A stretch of 40,604 bases of DNA. Source: Nemertoderma westbladi (Eukaryota > Xenacoelomorpha > Nemertodermatida > Nemertodermatidae). Where the stretch lies: NCBI GenBank assembly GCA_032718475.1, contig JAUCBJ010000431.1:1-40604 (forward strand), in the 5' to 3' direction. A program made the translations under genes and the position numbers. Shown piece by piece: positions 9,153 to 19,579 of this stretch (positions are counted from its first letter, which is position 1; every line of letters begins with the position of its first letter). A model generated the notes under the pieces. The model saw only the letters and a program-made list of their open reading frames with translations, made no database searches and was not told where the DNA came from.

Positions 9153-12002
9153 TTAAGTTGGGGAGTCCCTAGATGTCGGTTGGATTAGGGAAGTGGTCGT
9201 GGGAAGAGTTTCTTGCCTTCCATAGTTTCCGGAGAGCTCTCTGTCTCTTTCCAGTAAACATAAACGACCCACTGGGCGATTGAGCTGTTGAGTCTCAAAG
9301 ACTATCCCTGGTTTCTTAAAGTTCCGCCGCATGACGACGAGCTCTACTGATCGCACCAAACCGTCACTCGAGATATAAGTCTCGATGATACGTCCTGTTT
9401 GCCATCGCTTACGTGGGAGATCGGGGTCCACAATAAGCACCATGTCTCCAGCGCTGACGTTTTCTTGCTGCGCAAACCACTTAGTTCGAAGTTGTAGCGT
9501 GGGCAGGTAATGTTTCTCGAAGTGGTCAGCGAAACGACGGGATAGCAACTGCATAAGTTGCCAGGTTCGACGGCAGTACTCGTCTCCGTCTGTGATCTCC
9601 GATCGTGGGAGCATGGCTACGGGCTTCTTCAGTAGAAAGTGCGCGGGTGTTAGCGCTTCCAGGGAATCAGGATTTGAAGAGACTGGCATAAGCGGTCTTT
9701 CGTTGAGATAGGCGGCGATTTCCTCCATTAACGTCCGCAATAATTCGTCGGTGAGATAAGCGCGACAAGGCACAATAAAGTGGAACGCAGTCTTCACGCT
9801 CCTAATCAATCTCTCCCAACTTCCTCCCCACCAAGGGGCGTCGGCGGCGTTGAAGGTCCAGCTAGACGCTGTTATCCTTAGCTGCTCGTCCACCTGTCTC
9901 ATGTTCCAGTCCTTTACGTAAGCTTGAATTTCGTTATTGGCGCCAATGAAGTTCGTTCCCTTATCCGATCTCATCGTGTTACTGGTTCCGAAGCGAGCGA
10001 TCTGTCGTCGTAAACTCAACACGAAACTGTTGGTGGATAGATCGTTTACCATATCAAGATGGATAGCTCTACAAGTCATACAAACGAAGATGACACACCA
10101 TCTTTTAACTATAGTCCGGGCACGATATACTTCAATAGGGCCAAATAAATCCACACCGGTATTAGTAAAGGGTGGTTCATAGAAGCTTACTCTTTCCCTA
10201 GGTAATTCTGCCTCTCGCTGTGTTAAAGGCCTACTGAATGCTTTCCTACAGGGTATGCAGTTCCTAAGAACTTGGTTCAGAGCCCTACGGGGTTTATAAA
10301 AATAGTAGCGAGTTCGAATTTCGCTCAGAACTCGTTCTCTCCCAGCATGGTACAGTTTGCTATGAACATCTACAATTATTTTGATTTGTATGTCAAGATT
10401 TCTAATAAGTATGGGAAACTTAGTGTCAAAGGATAATGGGGCGTTAGTGAGCCTACCTCCAACACGTATTAACCCATCTATCATGGTACTAGAGAAGCGA
10501 TCCCTTAAGCGCATCTGCGGATTTCTTAATAACAGGAAATACTTATCGGAATCCTCATAACATTGTAGGAGTCTCAGCATCTGTTTGTTGGTTTCATCAT
10601 GCTCCTGGTAACTGATCTTCTCTTTTAGAAACCGGTCGGATATCTTATACTTAGGAAGATCTTTAACAACATGGACTCGTGCAGATGTTGATGGAGCCTT
10701 ATCACTATGAGTCTTTGTCCCGGAGTAACGATGATGAAAACATCGTTTCAAATAGGTAACCGCTTTACAGAGCCGATCCCAGGAACTGTAGTGACGTATC
10801 GCTCTCTGCAAGAGAGGTGAGAGTCCTTGCGAGATATCTGGTATTCCAGATTTCCATTCCTTGTCACGGATTTCCAAGACTTCTTTAGTCGTGGCGGTGG
10901 GTTTCTGATCCAAAGCATCCTCTCCGGAAGTAAATAATACAGATAGATCAACCGCAGGTTTGAACAACTTTGATTTACTCGCTCGAGTTTTGGGCTTAAC
11001 TTTCTCCGCTCCCTTGGCCTGTCTGATCTCTGCTGTTGTGAGATGGGGTGGCCATTCTTCTTCTTCTCGGTAGAGAAAGTCGGGTCCACCTAACCATTCA
11101 GGAGTATTTACCAATTCCTTTGGAGTCGCTCCTCGGGACGCGATGTCTGCTGGATTAATCGTTCCTGGGCAATGTCTCCATTGGTCCATCGTCGTGCGAC
11201 TAAGTATGATGGCTACTCTGTTGGTAACGAAGACGCTGAACTGACAGACTTCATTGGTTATATACTCTAACACGAGTAAAGCGTCGGTCCAATAGACAGT
11301 TTTCTCTAATGTATAGTCAATCTGTTCGGTTACATTCCGGCCGATGGCTGTAGCGTATAGAGCCGCCTTTAACTCCGCTCGAGGAACTTTCAACTTGTTG
11401 TTGATTAATGCCTTAGAAGTAACCAAGGCGACTTTGATTCCATCCGGAGTTTCCACTCTTAGGTAGGCTACTATACCGATTCCCATATCGCTGGCGTCTC
11501 CAAACACATGGAGTTGATAGGAATACGTAGGGAGAACATGACCAAAATATGAACGGGAAATTATAAAATCCTCGATCGCTGGCAACGAATCTTCCCACTT
11601 CATCCACTGCTTCAATAATTCCCCCTTAAGTGGATCGTCCCATGAGTGGTTTTCAAGCCACATTTGTTGTACCAAACTACGAGCAATCAATATAACTGGG
11701 CTAATAAATCCCAATGGATCGAAATAAGTGCTCAGTATACTTAAGCAAATCCGTTTGGTTCGAACAGGATTGTCCCGCTGTTTTAGTTGGAAAAACAGGA
11801 TATCTCTCTCTGTGTCCCATTTCAAGCCGAGTGTCTTGGTTTCTGGCAGATCATCTTTGATCAAATCTAGATCTTTCGCTCCGCGATCTTCCGCAGGAAT
11901 CGACTCCAGAAACTCACGGGAGTTGCTGGTGAATTTTGTTAATCGAAATCCACCTCTTTTTAAGCACTCTACCGTTCCCTTAGCGACCTCAATGGTCCTC
12001 AA
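9153..12002 (-). CDS. pol: BEL/Pao Pol, C-terminal part: RT end, RNase H, integrase
   Basis: This 949-codon frame continues the polyprotein. It starts with the RT region that follows YMDD (GGFRLTKFTSNS near residue 18). RNase H follows with its acidic residues in FGDAS (about 166), PRAEL (about 203), WTDA (about 232) and NPADIASRG (about 285). A His/Cys zinc-binding module comes next (H...H near 550, then CIPC). The integrase core has GVDLFGP, RSDKGTNF and GGSWERL, the D,D-E triad, at roughly 615-735. A BEL-type C-terminal domain closes it (GDMVLIVDPDLPR...GRI). The first codon at 12002 is TTG, not ATG, and the frame is open only back to a TGA at 12018-12020. It is therefore not an independent gene but the downstream part of pol, displaced by a frameshift. 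The integrase and RNase H motifs look intact. Confidence 0.93.
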   Translation of the reverse strand: MRTIEVAKGTVECLKRGGFRLTKFTSNSREFLESIPAEDRGAKDLDLIKDDLPETKTLGLKWDTERDILFFQLKQRDNPVRTKRICLSILSTYFDPLGFISPVILIARSLVQQMWLENHSWDDPLKGELLKQWMKWEDSLPAIEDFIISRSYFGHVLPTYSYQLHVFGDASDMGIGIVAYLRVETPDGIKVALVTSKALINNKLKVPRAELKAALYATAIGRNVTEQIDYTLEKTVYWTDALLVLEYITNEVCQFSVFVTNRVAIILSRTTMDQWRHCPGTINPADIASRGATPKELVNTPEWLGGPDFLYREEEEWPPHLTTAEIRQAKGAEKVKPKTRASKSKLFKPAVDLSVLFTSGEDALDQKPTATTKEVLEIRDKEWKSGIPDISQGLSPLLQRAIRHYSSWDRLCKAVTYLKRCFHHRYSGTKTHSDKAPSTSARVHVVKDLPKYKISDRFLKEKISYQEHDETNKQMLRLLQCYEDSDKYFLLLRNPQMRLRDRFSSTMIDGLIRVGGRLTNAPLSFDTKFPILIRNLDIQIKIIVDVHSKLYHAGRERVLSEIRTRYYFYKPRRALNQVLRNCIPCRKAFSRPLTQREAELPRERVSFYEPPFTNTGVDLFGPIEVYRARTIVKRWCVIFVCMTCRAIHLDMVNDLSTNSFVLSLRRQIARFGTSNTMRSDKGTNFIGANNEIQAYVKDWNMRQVDEQLRITASSWTFNAADAPWWGGSWERLIRSVKTAFHFIVPCRAYLTDELLRTLMEEIAAYLNERPLMPVSSNPDSLEALTPAHFLLKKPVAMLPRSEITDGDEYCRRTWQLMQLLSRRFADHFEKHYLPTLQLRTKWFAQQENVSAGDMVLIVDPDLPRKRWQTGRIIETYISSDGLVRSVELVVMRRNFKKPGIVFETQQLNRPVGRLCLLERDRELSGNYGRQETLPTTTSLIQPTSRDSPT

Positions 12003-15000
12003 CTGATGGAAGGGACTTCAGATTGTCGTCCATGTATATGTCTCTCTTGATGTTGTCGATCACTTCCTTAGAGAAGGCCTCTCTATTGTCCTCTGCAGTA
12101 GTACGCACTACCGAACAGGCGTTGGAAGGGCTTGAGATTATCCCAAAGGCCTGGATGGTCATCCAGTACTCCACCGGTTTCTGGTTGAGGTCTCCTTCGG
12201 GCCACCATAGAAATCGTAGGCTATCTCGATCCCTATCCAACACTTTGACTTGCAAGAACATGCCTTCTATATCGGAGGCGAAAGCAATCGAATATTGTCT
12301 CAATCTTAAAAGAATTCCCAACAAAGATTGAAGTAAGTTGGGTCCGGGTAACAATTCAGAGTTAAGGGATTGACCCATGTAAAGAGCGGAGCCATCAAAC
12401 ACTACTCTCACTTCGTGTGGTTTACCGGGTTTAGGAACGTAATGGTGAGTTAAATAATACGTTCTTTCAGTCACAGGTGTTTCTTCCGGTACTCTCTCCG
12501 CGTATCCCTTATTAATAAATTTTTCCAGCTGTGTTTGATACATGGCTTTCGCTGAAGAATTAGCCGTAAGGCGTCGATGGAGTTGAGCGATTCTTTTTTC
12601 CGCCAAAGGTCTGTTATTGATGAACTTCGGTTCTTTCTTGCGGAAAGGTAAACCGACTTCATACCTACCTTGATCTTTGAGGAAACATGTAGTTGTCTCT
12701 TGGATCTGCTTGGCCCTTTCCTCTTCCACAGACAAGGCTTTATCGTAGGAATTGGGCTCTACCGCCTCTTGCGTAAAGAATCGTACGGCATGTTCATCCC
12801 GAATTTTGGCATTATGACGCTCAATGACGTCATTTAACTCGTCGTTATAAGCTTCTCGTTCAGATGGATAGAGAAGTTGACATAAGTTCACTTGGTTTTG
12901 CCAAGCCTCGTTTTCCTTAAGGAGATCGATGGTATTCTCCTCATCAAAAAGCTGGTGAACGTCGTCGTTATCTGAGGAGTATGGAATTCCCTCAGTTGAA
13001 TAGTCTCCTTCACTAGTATCATCTTCCCATTCACTCACCTGGCAGACTCTCTCTTGCGGTAGTCTTTCTCTGAGTGTTCTACGGGAAGGGCCAGTAAAGT
13101 ACCAACCTACTCTAGTTCTTACTGCATAGGTCTGTAGGGGCTGCGGTTGAGCAGGCCGTTTCTCCAACGTCTCCAGCGCCTCATGCGCGTTTTGGCCGAT
13201 GAGTATTTGCACTCCAGGATAATCAGTCTGGAATCGAGGTATGTTAAGATGTTGGATGCTCTCATCCTCGTCCCAATCATAAAGGTCTGCTTGAGTAGTA
13301 GCAAAGTTCTTTATAGCCACCATTTTCACTGACCTTATGCTGTTTTTTCCTAATTCGTCCTGGGGGGTGGACAACGCTCCTACATAATAATCAGCTGTTA
13401 TTGTAGATTTCCAAACTTGCATAATGCCTGACATGTTGAGCTTAGTTTGGAACTTGGGTTGTCTAGCAAATATATCTTCGGCTAACTCTTTATCGATGAA
13501 TGTTCCTGTGCTGCCGGAGTCAAGGAGGGCGTTTACTACATAACTCCTCTCAGGTCCGTGAACCCTTACTTGCACCACAGGAAACTCTCGGATCCCTACA
13601 TTGGAAGATGGCTCTTTCCAAGATGGTTGTCGTTCAGAAGTAGTTAGAGTGAAGTCGTTGTCTGTATCTTTTTCATATGTGAGTGCTCGATACACTGCGG
13701 TATTTATCATGTAACAGGATTCGTTTTCGTCGGAGAACTCATCTGTATAGAATCCTTCCATCTCAGATTGATCAGTGTCGTTCACATCACTGAATTGGAC
13801 ATGTAGCTCGGAATCACTTACCTGATTCGGACTATTTCGATCGAATTCAGCGTGCAACAAGATATGATGTTTCGCACCACACTTTGCACACCTTATGTCA
13901 GAGAAACAGGTTCGCCGTTGGTGTCCTTGTCTGAGGCAATTATAACATAACCGCTTATCCCACATGACTTCGCGTCTCTCCGTTAATGATTTCTTTAGAA
14001 ATTCATCACACCTATTCAAATAGTGGGTCCCGTCGCACAGCGCACATTTGGGTTTGATGTTACTTACCTTATTTTGAGTCACATTGTGTACACTGGCCTT
14101 TTCTTCGGGCTTTCTCACCTGAATTCTCTTGGGAGACGTGGGAGGAGTTTTTCTTACCTGTTCCCTCCTGTCATTTGTTCGAGACTTGAATTTACTCACC
14201 TGATCTTTAGGAATTTTATTTACGTAATAAGATCTATCAGTGTCTTTTCCGCTATCTTCTCCTTGAGAAGTCTGGCTTTCGCCGTCATCGGTATAACATA
14301 CTGGTGTTACCTTCCTCCTAGAGACGGGTTTTTCACTTACCTTGTTTTCCGGTGTCTTCTCTCGAGACTGCTTGAGGAGTTGCAATTTCACTTCTCCATC
14401 CAAGAATGACATGAGATCAGCCATGGTAGGGTCTCGTCGTTGTTGTTCCATCATATATAGTACTTTCTTATCCCAGCGTGTGCCTACCCCACCTTTCGGT
14501 AAAGTAGCAGCCACAGCTCCAATGACCATAGAACTTTGGTATTCATGAGACTTACCTAACCAATCTAATTGTCTACAGATCTCTTGAATCTCATCGGAAA
14601 ACTCTATTATCCCACTGCTGATGAACTTTCTGGGCGCTACTAATTTTGCATATAAATACTTAGCGATATTATTCCTATTACCATACCTGATGTTTAGTGT
14701 GTCCCAAACTTGTCTTAATCCGTCTGGATGTCCAATAAACTTTAACGCCATTAACTTGGGAGATCCTTCCAAGCACTCTATGAGGAACCTAAGTTTCTCT
14801 CCATTAGACAGTACAGAGTTCTGTATGTTATCTTTGTAATATTCATTAAAAGGTAACCATTTCATCTCATCTCCATTGAACTTGACGATCTCTCCAACCT
14901 TTACCGCTTGCCGGGCTTCGGTTCTAGCCATTTGACGCGTAAAACTTTCTTGGGCCATCGTGTTATTTAATATCGAGTTATCGGTATATAAATTTCTCGG

Positions 15001-17325
15001 ATTATGATCCGGTCTATAGGGAATATCATTATCAACAGGTCTATAATTACCCTTAATAGGGTTCATTATAGGAGTTTCTACTTCGCTAGCAGTATAGATG
15101 CATGTAGGCTCCACACCTTGCGCATGAGATACTTCAGACCTAACGGGTTGACACATTGTTACAGAGGGTGGTGGTATACCCCTTTGGGTATTTACTAATT
15201 TATCGCGCTCTAGCACGATACTTTGCTGCACTTCTTGCAACTCTAGTCTACTTTCCCTTACCGTGCCCTTAAACTGCTGGACAGTATCCTGCTTCTGCCC
15301 GAGCAGGATATCCATCCCCCGCCGTCTCTCGTCCACCCATTCAACCGCCGAAGCGGGAGTCGCCAACGATGTAGCGGGTGGACGAGGGACAACGGGCGAC
15401 AAATTATGAATATTTCGCTCGGGGTCCAGGACCTGAACTGTCTCCTGGGCAGTTCTATGGGGCACAGGTAGCTTAGTGCTATGTAGAGGGAATTTAGCGG
15501 TAACTTCAGGGAGTACAGGTGTGTCTATCACCGAAGGGGTGATTTCGAGAACAGGCCTAATTGTTTCAGGCTCATCTACTATAGTAGGGAGTCTTTCGAT
15601 TTTAATTATTTGGTCTGTGGGTTCTGTACTACCTAAGTTGGTGCTATTTAGTTGCCTTCTAACAGCTGGAGGCAAATCAGGCAATTTCTGACGGTGGAAT
15701 GTTCTTTTACGTCTACTTAGACGAGATCTATTTCCTTTGCCTTCAGTATCGGTGGTATCGCCTTCCTCAGATGATGTATATCCCTGTCTTTTGGGAGTAG
15801 ATCGATTCATCATCTGCATATTACTAGCTGTTAACTGTTTATTTATGCAGTCTTGATTCTCCTGAATGTTTTCCAATTCTAATTGGATGGTTTCTTCAGC
15901 TGCTCTCCGTTCTGCTTCTGCCACTGCCTCCGCCGCCTTTCTTTCCGCTTCGGCCTCTGCCTTTGCTGCTGCTACTGCCGCTTTTCTTTCAGCCTCTGCC
16001 GCCTTTGCCTCGGCCGCTGCCTCTGCCGCTGCCGCTTTTGCCTCTGCCGCTGCCTCTGCCGCTGCCGCTTTTGCCTCTGCCGCTGCCTCTGCCGCTGCCG
16101 CTTTTCTTTCTGCTTCTGCAGCTGCCACTGCTGCTGCTACTGCCGCTGCCTTTCGGTCTTCTATACGTTTTTTCTTTACTTGTTCTTCTTGGACTCGTGT
16201 CAGGCGGAGTTGTTCATCAAATTTAGCCTGATTCGCAGCCCTCATTTCCACATCGATGGCATCCAACACAAGCTTGGTTCCTTCACTATTAGGGTCAAGT
16301 CCCTCTAACCTTCTCCTCAACTCATCATCACCTAAAAAACGTTGATAGTCTGACAGATAGATGTCAATGGCATCCCTCTTATGCGGTTTCTCTGCCGTCG
16401 CTTCACTTTCCACTTGGGAAAAAGTAGCGTCCGTTGATTCTCCATGGGTTGAGCGCTCCTCCAACTGAGCTTTCCACTGAGCTGCTCCTTGAACCTGGCG
16501 ATTCACTCGTTGAAACCAAGTCTTTACGGCAACTTGCAACGACGTGTCTTGTCTTCTTTTAGAAGCTTCCTCAAAGGCTGATAAGATTAGCCTAATTCGC
16601 AGAACTCTTTCTCTAACTTGATAAAGCAGCGATCCCTGCTCTTGAGGTCCTTGAGGTTGTTGAAACAGTTGTTTTTCTACTCGCTCCATAGAGCTGAAGA
16701 ATCCTTGTGCGTATCCGGCTGCGGACCTCTTCCATACAGCTGGATCGATGGTTTCCTTGGCTACTCCCATCCGGTGTATGTCTTCCCAGGCAGCTTCTGA
16801 TAAATCAAACGGGAGTCCGGGTCCGGGGAAGTTCCATTGCGACTTGACAATAGACTTCAGTTCTTCACTCGTGTATCCCGCATAACTATCTCTAGTTGGT
16901 CGTTGACTTCTCGCCCAATCGATCTGGTGTTCTTCCACCGCGATCAATAACCTGGTGAGTACGGCTGCAGGAAGGATGAGAAGGGGATCCGTATAAACCG
17001 CATCCGTCATCTCTGCTCCGCGCTCGGGTGTCAGCTCTACAGTATCCTCACTACTGGAGCTGCTGGGCCGCTGAGTAATAAGTTCTTGACTCGCGGGTGG
17101 TTGCTGTTCCGCTGCTTCTTGGTCCCGCTTGACCTGAGCTCGGGTGCCTATGATAGACCTACGATGTTGGACTAGCCTAGGTTCTGTTATTACTACTGGA
17201 GGGATGACCTTCCTCACAGTGGGAGGTGAACTGGACTTACGACTAGAGGGTTCTACACCTCTATCCGAGTCGCAGATAGTTACATCTAATAGACTGTCTG
17301 ACAGGTTCTGCTTAGTATCAGACAT
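11989..17325 (-). CDS. gag-pol: BEL/Pao Gag-protease-RT polyprotein, N-terminal part
   Basis: A 1778-codon frame starting at ATG 17325-17323. In order it has a charged N-terminal region; an Ala/Glu/Lys-rich coiled-coil block (residues about 391-482); a Gag domain of the BEL/Pao DUF1759 type (about 805-985, with FNGDEMKWLPFNEYY and LYAKLVAPRKF); three zinc-knuckle-like motifs (about 1095-1158, including the canonical CYNCLRQGHQRRTC); an aspartic protease of the A17 type with LLDSGS near residue 1266; and the RT fingers/palm (VRVVFDGSA, FASDIEGMFLQV, then YMDD). Eleven codons after YMDD the frame hits a stop (LKSLPSVEDH then TGA at 11989). The RT continues one frame over in the 949-codon frame. 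Programmed shifting is usual at gag-pol borders, not inside the RT palm, so a disabling indel is more likely. Confidence 0.93.
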   Translation of the reverse strand: MSDTKQNLSDSLLDVTICDSDRGVEPSSRKSSSPPTVRKVIPPVVITEPRLVQHRRSIIGTRAQVKRDQEAAEQQPPASQELITQRPSSSSSEDTVELTPERGAEMTDAVYTDPLLILPAAVLTRLLIAVEEHQIDWARSQRPTRDSYAGYTSEELKSIVKSQWNFPGPGLPFDLSEAAWEDIHRMGVAKETIDPAVWKRSAAGYAQGFFSSMERVEKQLFQQPQGPQEQGSLLYQVRERVLRIRLILSAFEEASKRRQDTSLQVAVKTWFQRVNRQVQGAAQWKAQLEERSTHGESTDATFSQVESEATAEKPHKRDAIDIYLSDYQRFLGDDELRRRLEGLDPNSEGTKLVLDAIDVEMRAANQAKFDEQLRLTRVQEEQVKKKRIEDRKAAAVAAAVAAAEAERKAAAAEAAAEAKAAAAEAAAEAKAAAAEAAAEAKAAEAERKAAVAAAKAEAEAERKAAEAVAEAERRAAEETIQLELENIQENQDCINKQLTASNMQMMNRSTPKRQGYTSSEEGDTTDTEGKGNRSRLSRRKRTFHRQKLPDLPPAVRRQLNSTNLGSTEPTDQIIKIERLPTIVDEPETIRPVLEITPSVIDTPVLPEVTAKFPLHSTKLPVPHRTAQETVQVLDPERNIHNLSPVVPRPPATSLATPASAVEWVDERRRGMDILLGQKQDTVQQFKGTVRESRLELQEVQQSIVLERDKLVNTQRGIPPPSVTMCQPVRSEVSHAQGVEPTCIYTASEVETPIMNPIKGNYRPVDNDIPYRPDHNPRNLYTDNSILNNTMAQESFTRQMARTEARQAVKVGEIVKFNGDEMKWLPFNEYYKDNIQNSVLSNGEKLRFLIECLEGSPKLMALKFIGHPDGLRQVWDTLNIRYGNRNNIAKYLYAKLVAPRKFISSGIIEFSDEIQEICRQLDWLGKSHEYQSSMVIGAVAATLPKGGVGTRWDKKVLYMMEQQRRDPTMADLMSFLDGEVKLQLLKQSREKTPENKVSEKPVSRRKVTPVCYTDDGESQTSQGEDSGKDTDRSYYVNKIPKDQVSKFKSRTNDRREQVRKTPPTSPKRIQVRKPEEKASVHNVTQNKVSNIKPKCALCDGTHYLNRCDEFLKKSLTERREVMWDKRLCYNCLRQGHQRRTCFSDIRCAKCGAKHHILLHAEFDRNSPNQVSDSELHVQFSDVNDTDQSEMEGFYTDEFSDENESCYMINTAVYRALTYEKDTDNDFTLTTSERQPSWKEPSSNVGIREFPVVQVRVHGPERSYVVNALLDSGSTGTFIDKELAEDIFARQPKFQTKLNMSGIMQVWKSTITADYYVGALSTPQDELGKNSIRSVKMVAIKNFATTQADLYDWDEDESIQHLNIPRFQTDYPGVQILIGQNAHEALETLEKRPAQPQPLQTYAVRTRVGWYFTGPSRRTLRERLPQERVCQVSEWEDDTSEGDYSTEGIPYSSDNDDVHQLFDEENTIDLLKENEAWQNQVNLCQLLYPSEREAYNDELNDVIERHNAKIRDEHAVRFFTQEAVEPNSYDKALSVEEERAKQIQETTTCFLKDQGRYEVGLPFRKKEPKFINNRPLAEKRIAQLHRRLTANSSAKAMYQTQLEKFINKGYAERVPEETPVTERTYYLTHHYVPKPGKPHEVRVVFDGSALYMGQSLNSELLPGPNLLQSLLGILLRLRQYSIAFASDIEGMFLQVKVLDRDRDSLRFLWWPEGDLNQKPVEYWMTIQAFGIISSPSNACSVVRTTAEDNREAFSKEVIDNIKRDIYMDDNLKSLPSVEDH
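15880..16150 (-). repeat. Alanine-rich coding minisatellite in Gag
   Basis: An internal coding repeat built on a 33-bp unit (AEAAAEAKAAA) repeated about three times within a wider Ala/Glu/Lys/Arg tract. The protein should be a long single alpha-helix or coiled coil. Long frames on the opposite strand here (15866-16308) are by-products of the GCN/GAR codon composition. Confidence 0.85.
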
Positions 17326-19579
17326 ATTTGTATATACAGTTGAATGCCTACTGCTATATTACAGTGTAAGCAAGTCTAGTAATTCAGTATTAACTACTAG
17401 CCTAGTAATTAACTACCGATACTGCTACTCAATGTAGAGTGATATATATATAATATATTAGAATACCGGTATGCTTATATTATATATAAGTATTATTACA
17501 GACTAGGTTTATCTCAGAATACCGGTATAATTTTAGCACAAATATATATAAATATATAATAGGCGTATCGGGAATACCGGTATACAGCTTACAGTTTGTA
17601 GTATATATAATTCTGAACTAGAATTAATTACAAGTACCGGTATAATTTCAGCCTAAATTTATAGAAATAAAGATAATATGCCTATCGTGAATACCGGTAT
17701 ATCAATTATTTTTAAATAATTGAATTTCTGTACTTTAAGGTTACTTGGTTACTCTACTTACTTTATTACCGTTATTTGAGCAGTAGTCCAACTGATATTG
17801 AGACCTAATGGTTATATGGTAGGCCTACTATTTATAAATCGTTAGATTTGATTTATAATATATATATACCCGTTTTAATGGGTTTTGTCAATGTTGAAAT
17901 AAATGTTATTATTTCTGGGGGGTAATCACTGCACAAAGCGGTACGCTTTCAGTGAAGTGTTACTTATAAGACACTAAAACAAATAATGCTAATTTATCTA
18001 AGTTACTTAATACTACAAATTACGTACGATTCGGGTTGGGATTACAATCTCTAAATAAACACAAAAATTTACAAAAACACAAAATACGAATTTTTAGGGT
18101 AATTTTACAAGAAGTCTACAAACCAGCCTAACAAAGGGTTAGAAATCTGGTTATTACAACGGACAGGGTACTACGGTATTTGAAAATAATAAGTAGTAGT
18201 AAATACACTGCGTTGTCCAGATAGGAAAATACCAACGCCTGACGACCTATGGCCGTATCGCTATAGGTTCTACGTTATGTATCACGGAGTGTTCCTACCT
18301 AGAAGTTAATAGAGCTAATCGAAGGTGCCTATCAACCACTTTACAACACCAATATAATGCCTACAATAATTACTTTCGGAAAGCACTGTACACTAAACCC
18401 TAAATTAGGTACGAGTACTTGTACAACAGATAATTAGTAGCTAAATATACTTGAACAGCTAAAAGAACCACGGCATCTGCTGGAGTAACCGGTGCACAAA
18501 ATCACCAGTCTTTACCTACGCCAAGCAGCCCGTGTAGTACCGGGGTTAATTTAACTATAACGGTATGTATAACAAACACAATTACTGTAGGAACAAACTT
18601 GGGGAATATGAATGTTGCGAATAATCGCATAAACTCTGAATAATAAATATTACGCTACGCGTACAAACTACTCAAACAAAATGCAGACCAAATACCGACA
18701 GACTACCATCAAGCCTAAACAAACTACGGTATATGCAGACTCCGAAATGATTAGGCAGTATGCGTTCTAACCCAGTAGTACGACTTATTCTTTAGCTGGG
18801 GGTTTACCTTACAGCGTTCGCTGCCCCTACTTCCTAACCGTACTCAATCGGACAGGTGCTCTACACACACTACAATCCGTTCAGACCTAATAACAGCCAG
18901 ACAACTATCCAGCCTACAAATTATCTAAATAAAATTATACGCTACCCGTACAGACTTACACAAACAAAGTACAGACTAAACGATGGCAGACTACTCTCAA
19001 GCCTAAATAAACCACAGGACATGCAGACTCCGAAATGATTAGGGAGTATGCGTTCTAACCCAGTAGTACGACTTATTCTTTAATTGGGGGTTTACCTTAC
19101 AGCGTTCGCTGCCCCTACTTCCTAACCGTACTTAATCGGACAGGTGCTCTACACACACTGCAATCCGTTCAGACTTAACAGCAATCAGACAACAGCTCAG
19201 CCTACAAATTGTCTGTACAATCTGATCAGGCTTACACGTCTTCTGTTCAATACTGGCCTACAAACAAATAAAACTGACAGAAATAAGTAAGCTCCAAAAG
19301 AAACAAGGGGTGTACAGTCCCTAATCTCTTAAACAGCCTACCGGTATACAACAATCAAATCGAATAATACTAATGTACTTATACGGGAAGTACCGGTTAG
19401 GACAGTTAGGCCTACGGACCTACAGAAGTACCGGTTCTTGCAGTTGGACCTACGGGCCTACAGCAGTACCGGTTCTTGCAATTGGGCCTACTGACCTACA
19501 GATGTACCGTTCAGGTTTACCGGTTGACCGGTACTTTCAACTTTATTGCTTACTGCAATAAAGAAGCTATATCCTTTAA
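17326..19579 (-). other. 5' leader of the BEL/Pao element with ACCGGT motifs
   Basis: This is the 2.25 kb between the 5' LTR and gag. Near gag, 17461-17700 carries five copies of TACCGGTA-type palindromes (around 17465, 17520, 17573, 17636 and 17693) about 55-60 bp apart in AT-rich DNA. Near the LTR, 19390-19545 carries more ACCGGT sites inside a short repeat of about 46 bp (agtaccggttcttgca). A roughly 288-bp tandem duplication lies at 18645-19220. No gene is visible. These repeats could be regulatory or RNA-structural, but that is inference. Confidence 0.6.
18645..19220. repeat. Tandem duplication, period about 288 bp, in the leader
   Basis: Unit 1 (about 18645-18931) and unit 2 (about 18932-19220) align along their length. 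TCCGAAATGATTAGG occurs at 18741 and 19029, and both units share a long, nearly identical stretch (CAGCGTTCGCTGCCCCTACT, then ATCGGACAGGTGCTCTACAC). Each unit holds the short inverted repeat CAGCG TTCG CTG. Confidence 0.88.

Noticed and set aside
15866-16308. Plus-strand Ala-, Cys- or Leu/Pro-rich proteins
   Set aside because: These are mirror frames of the alanine/glutamate-rich Gag coding repeat on the other strand.
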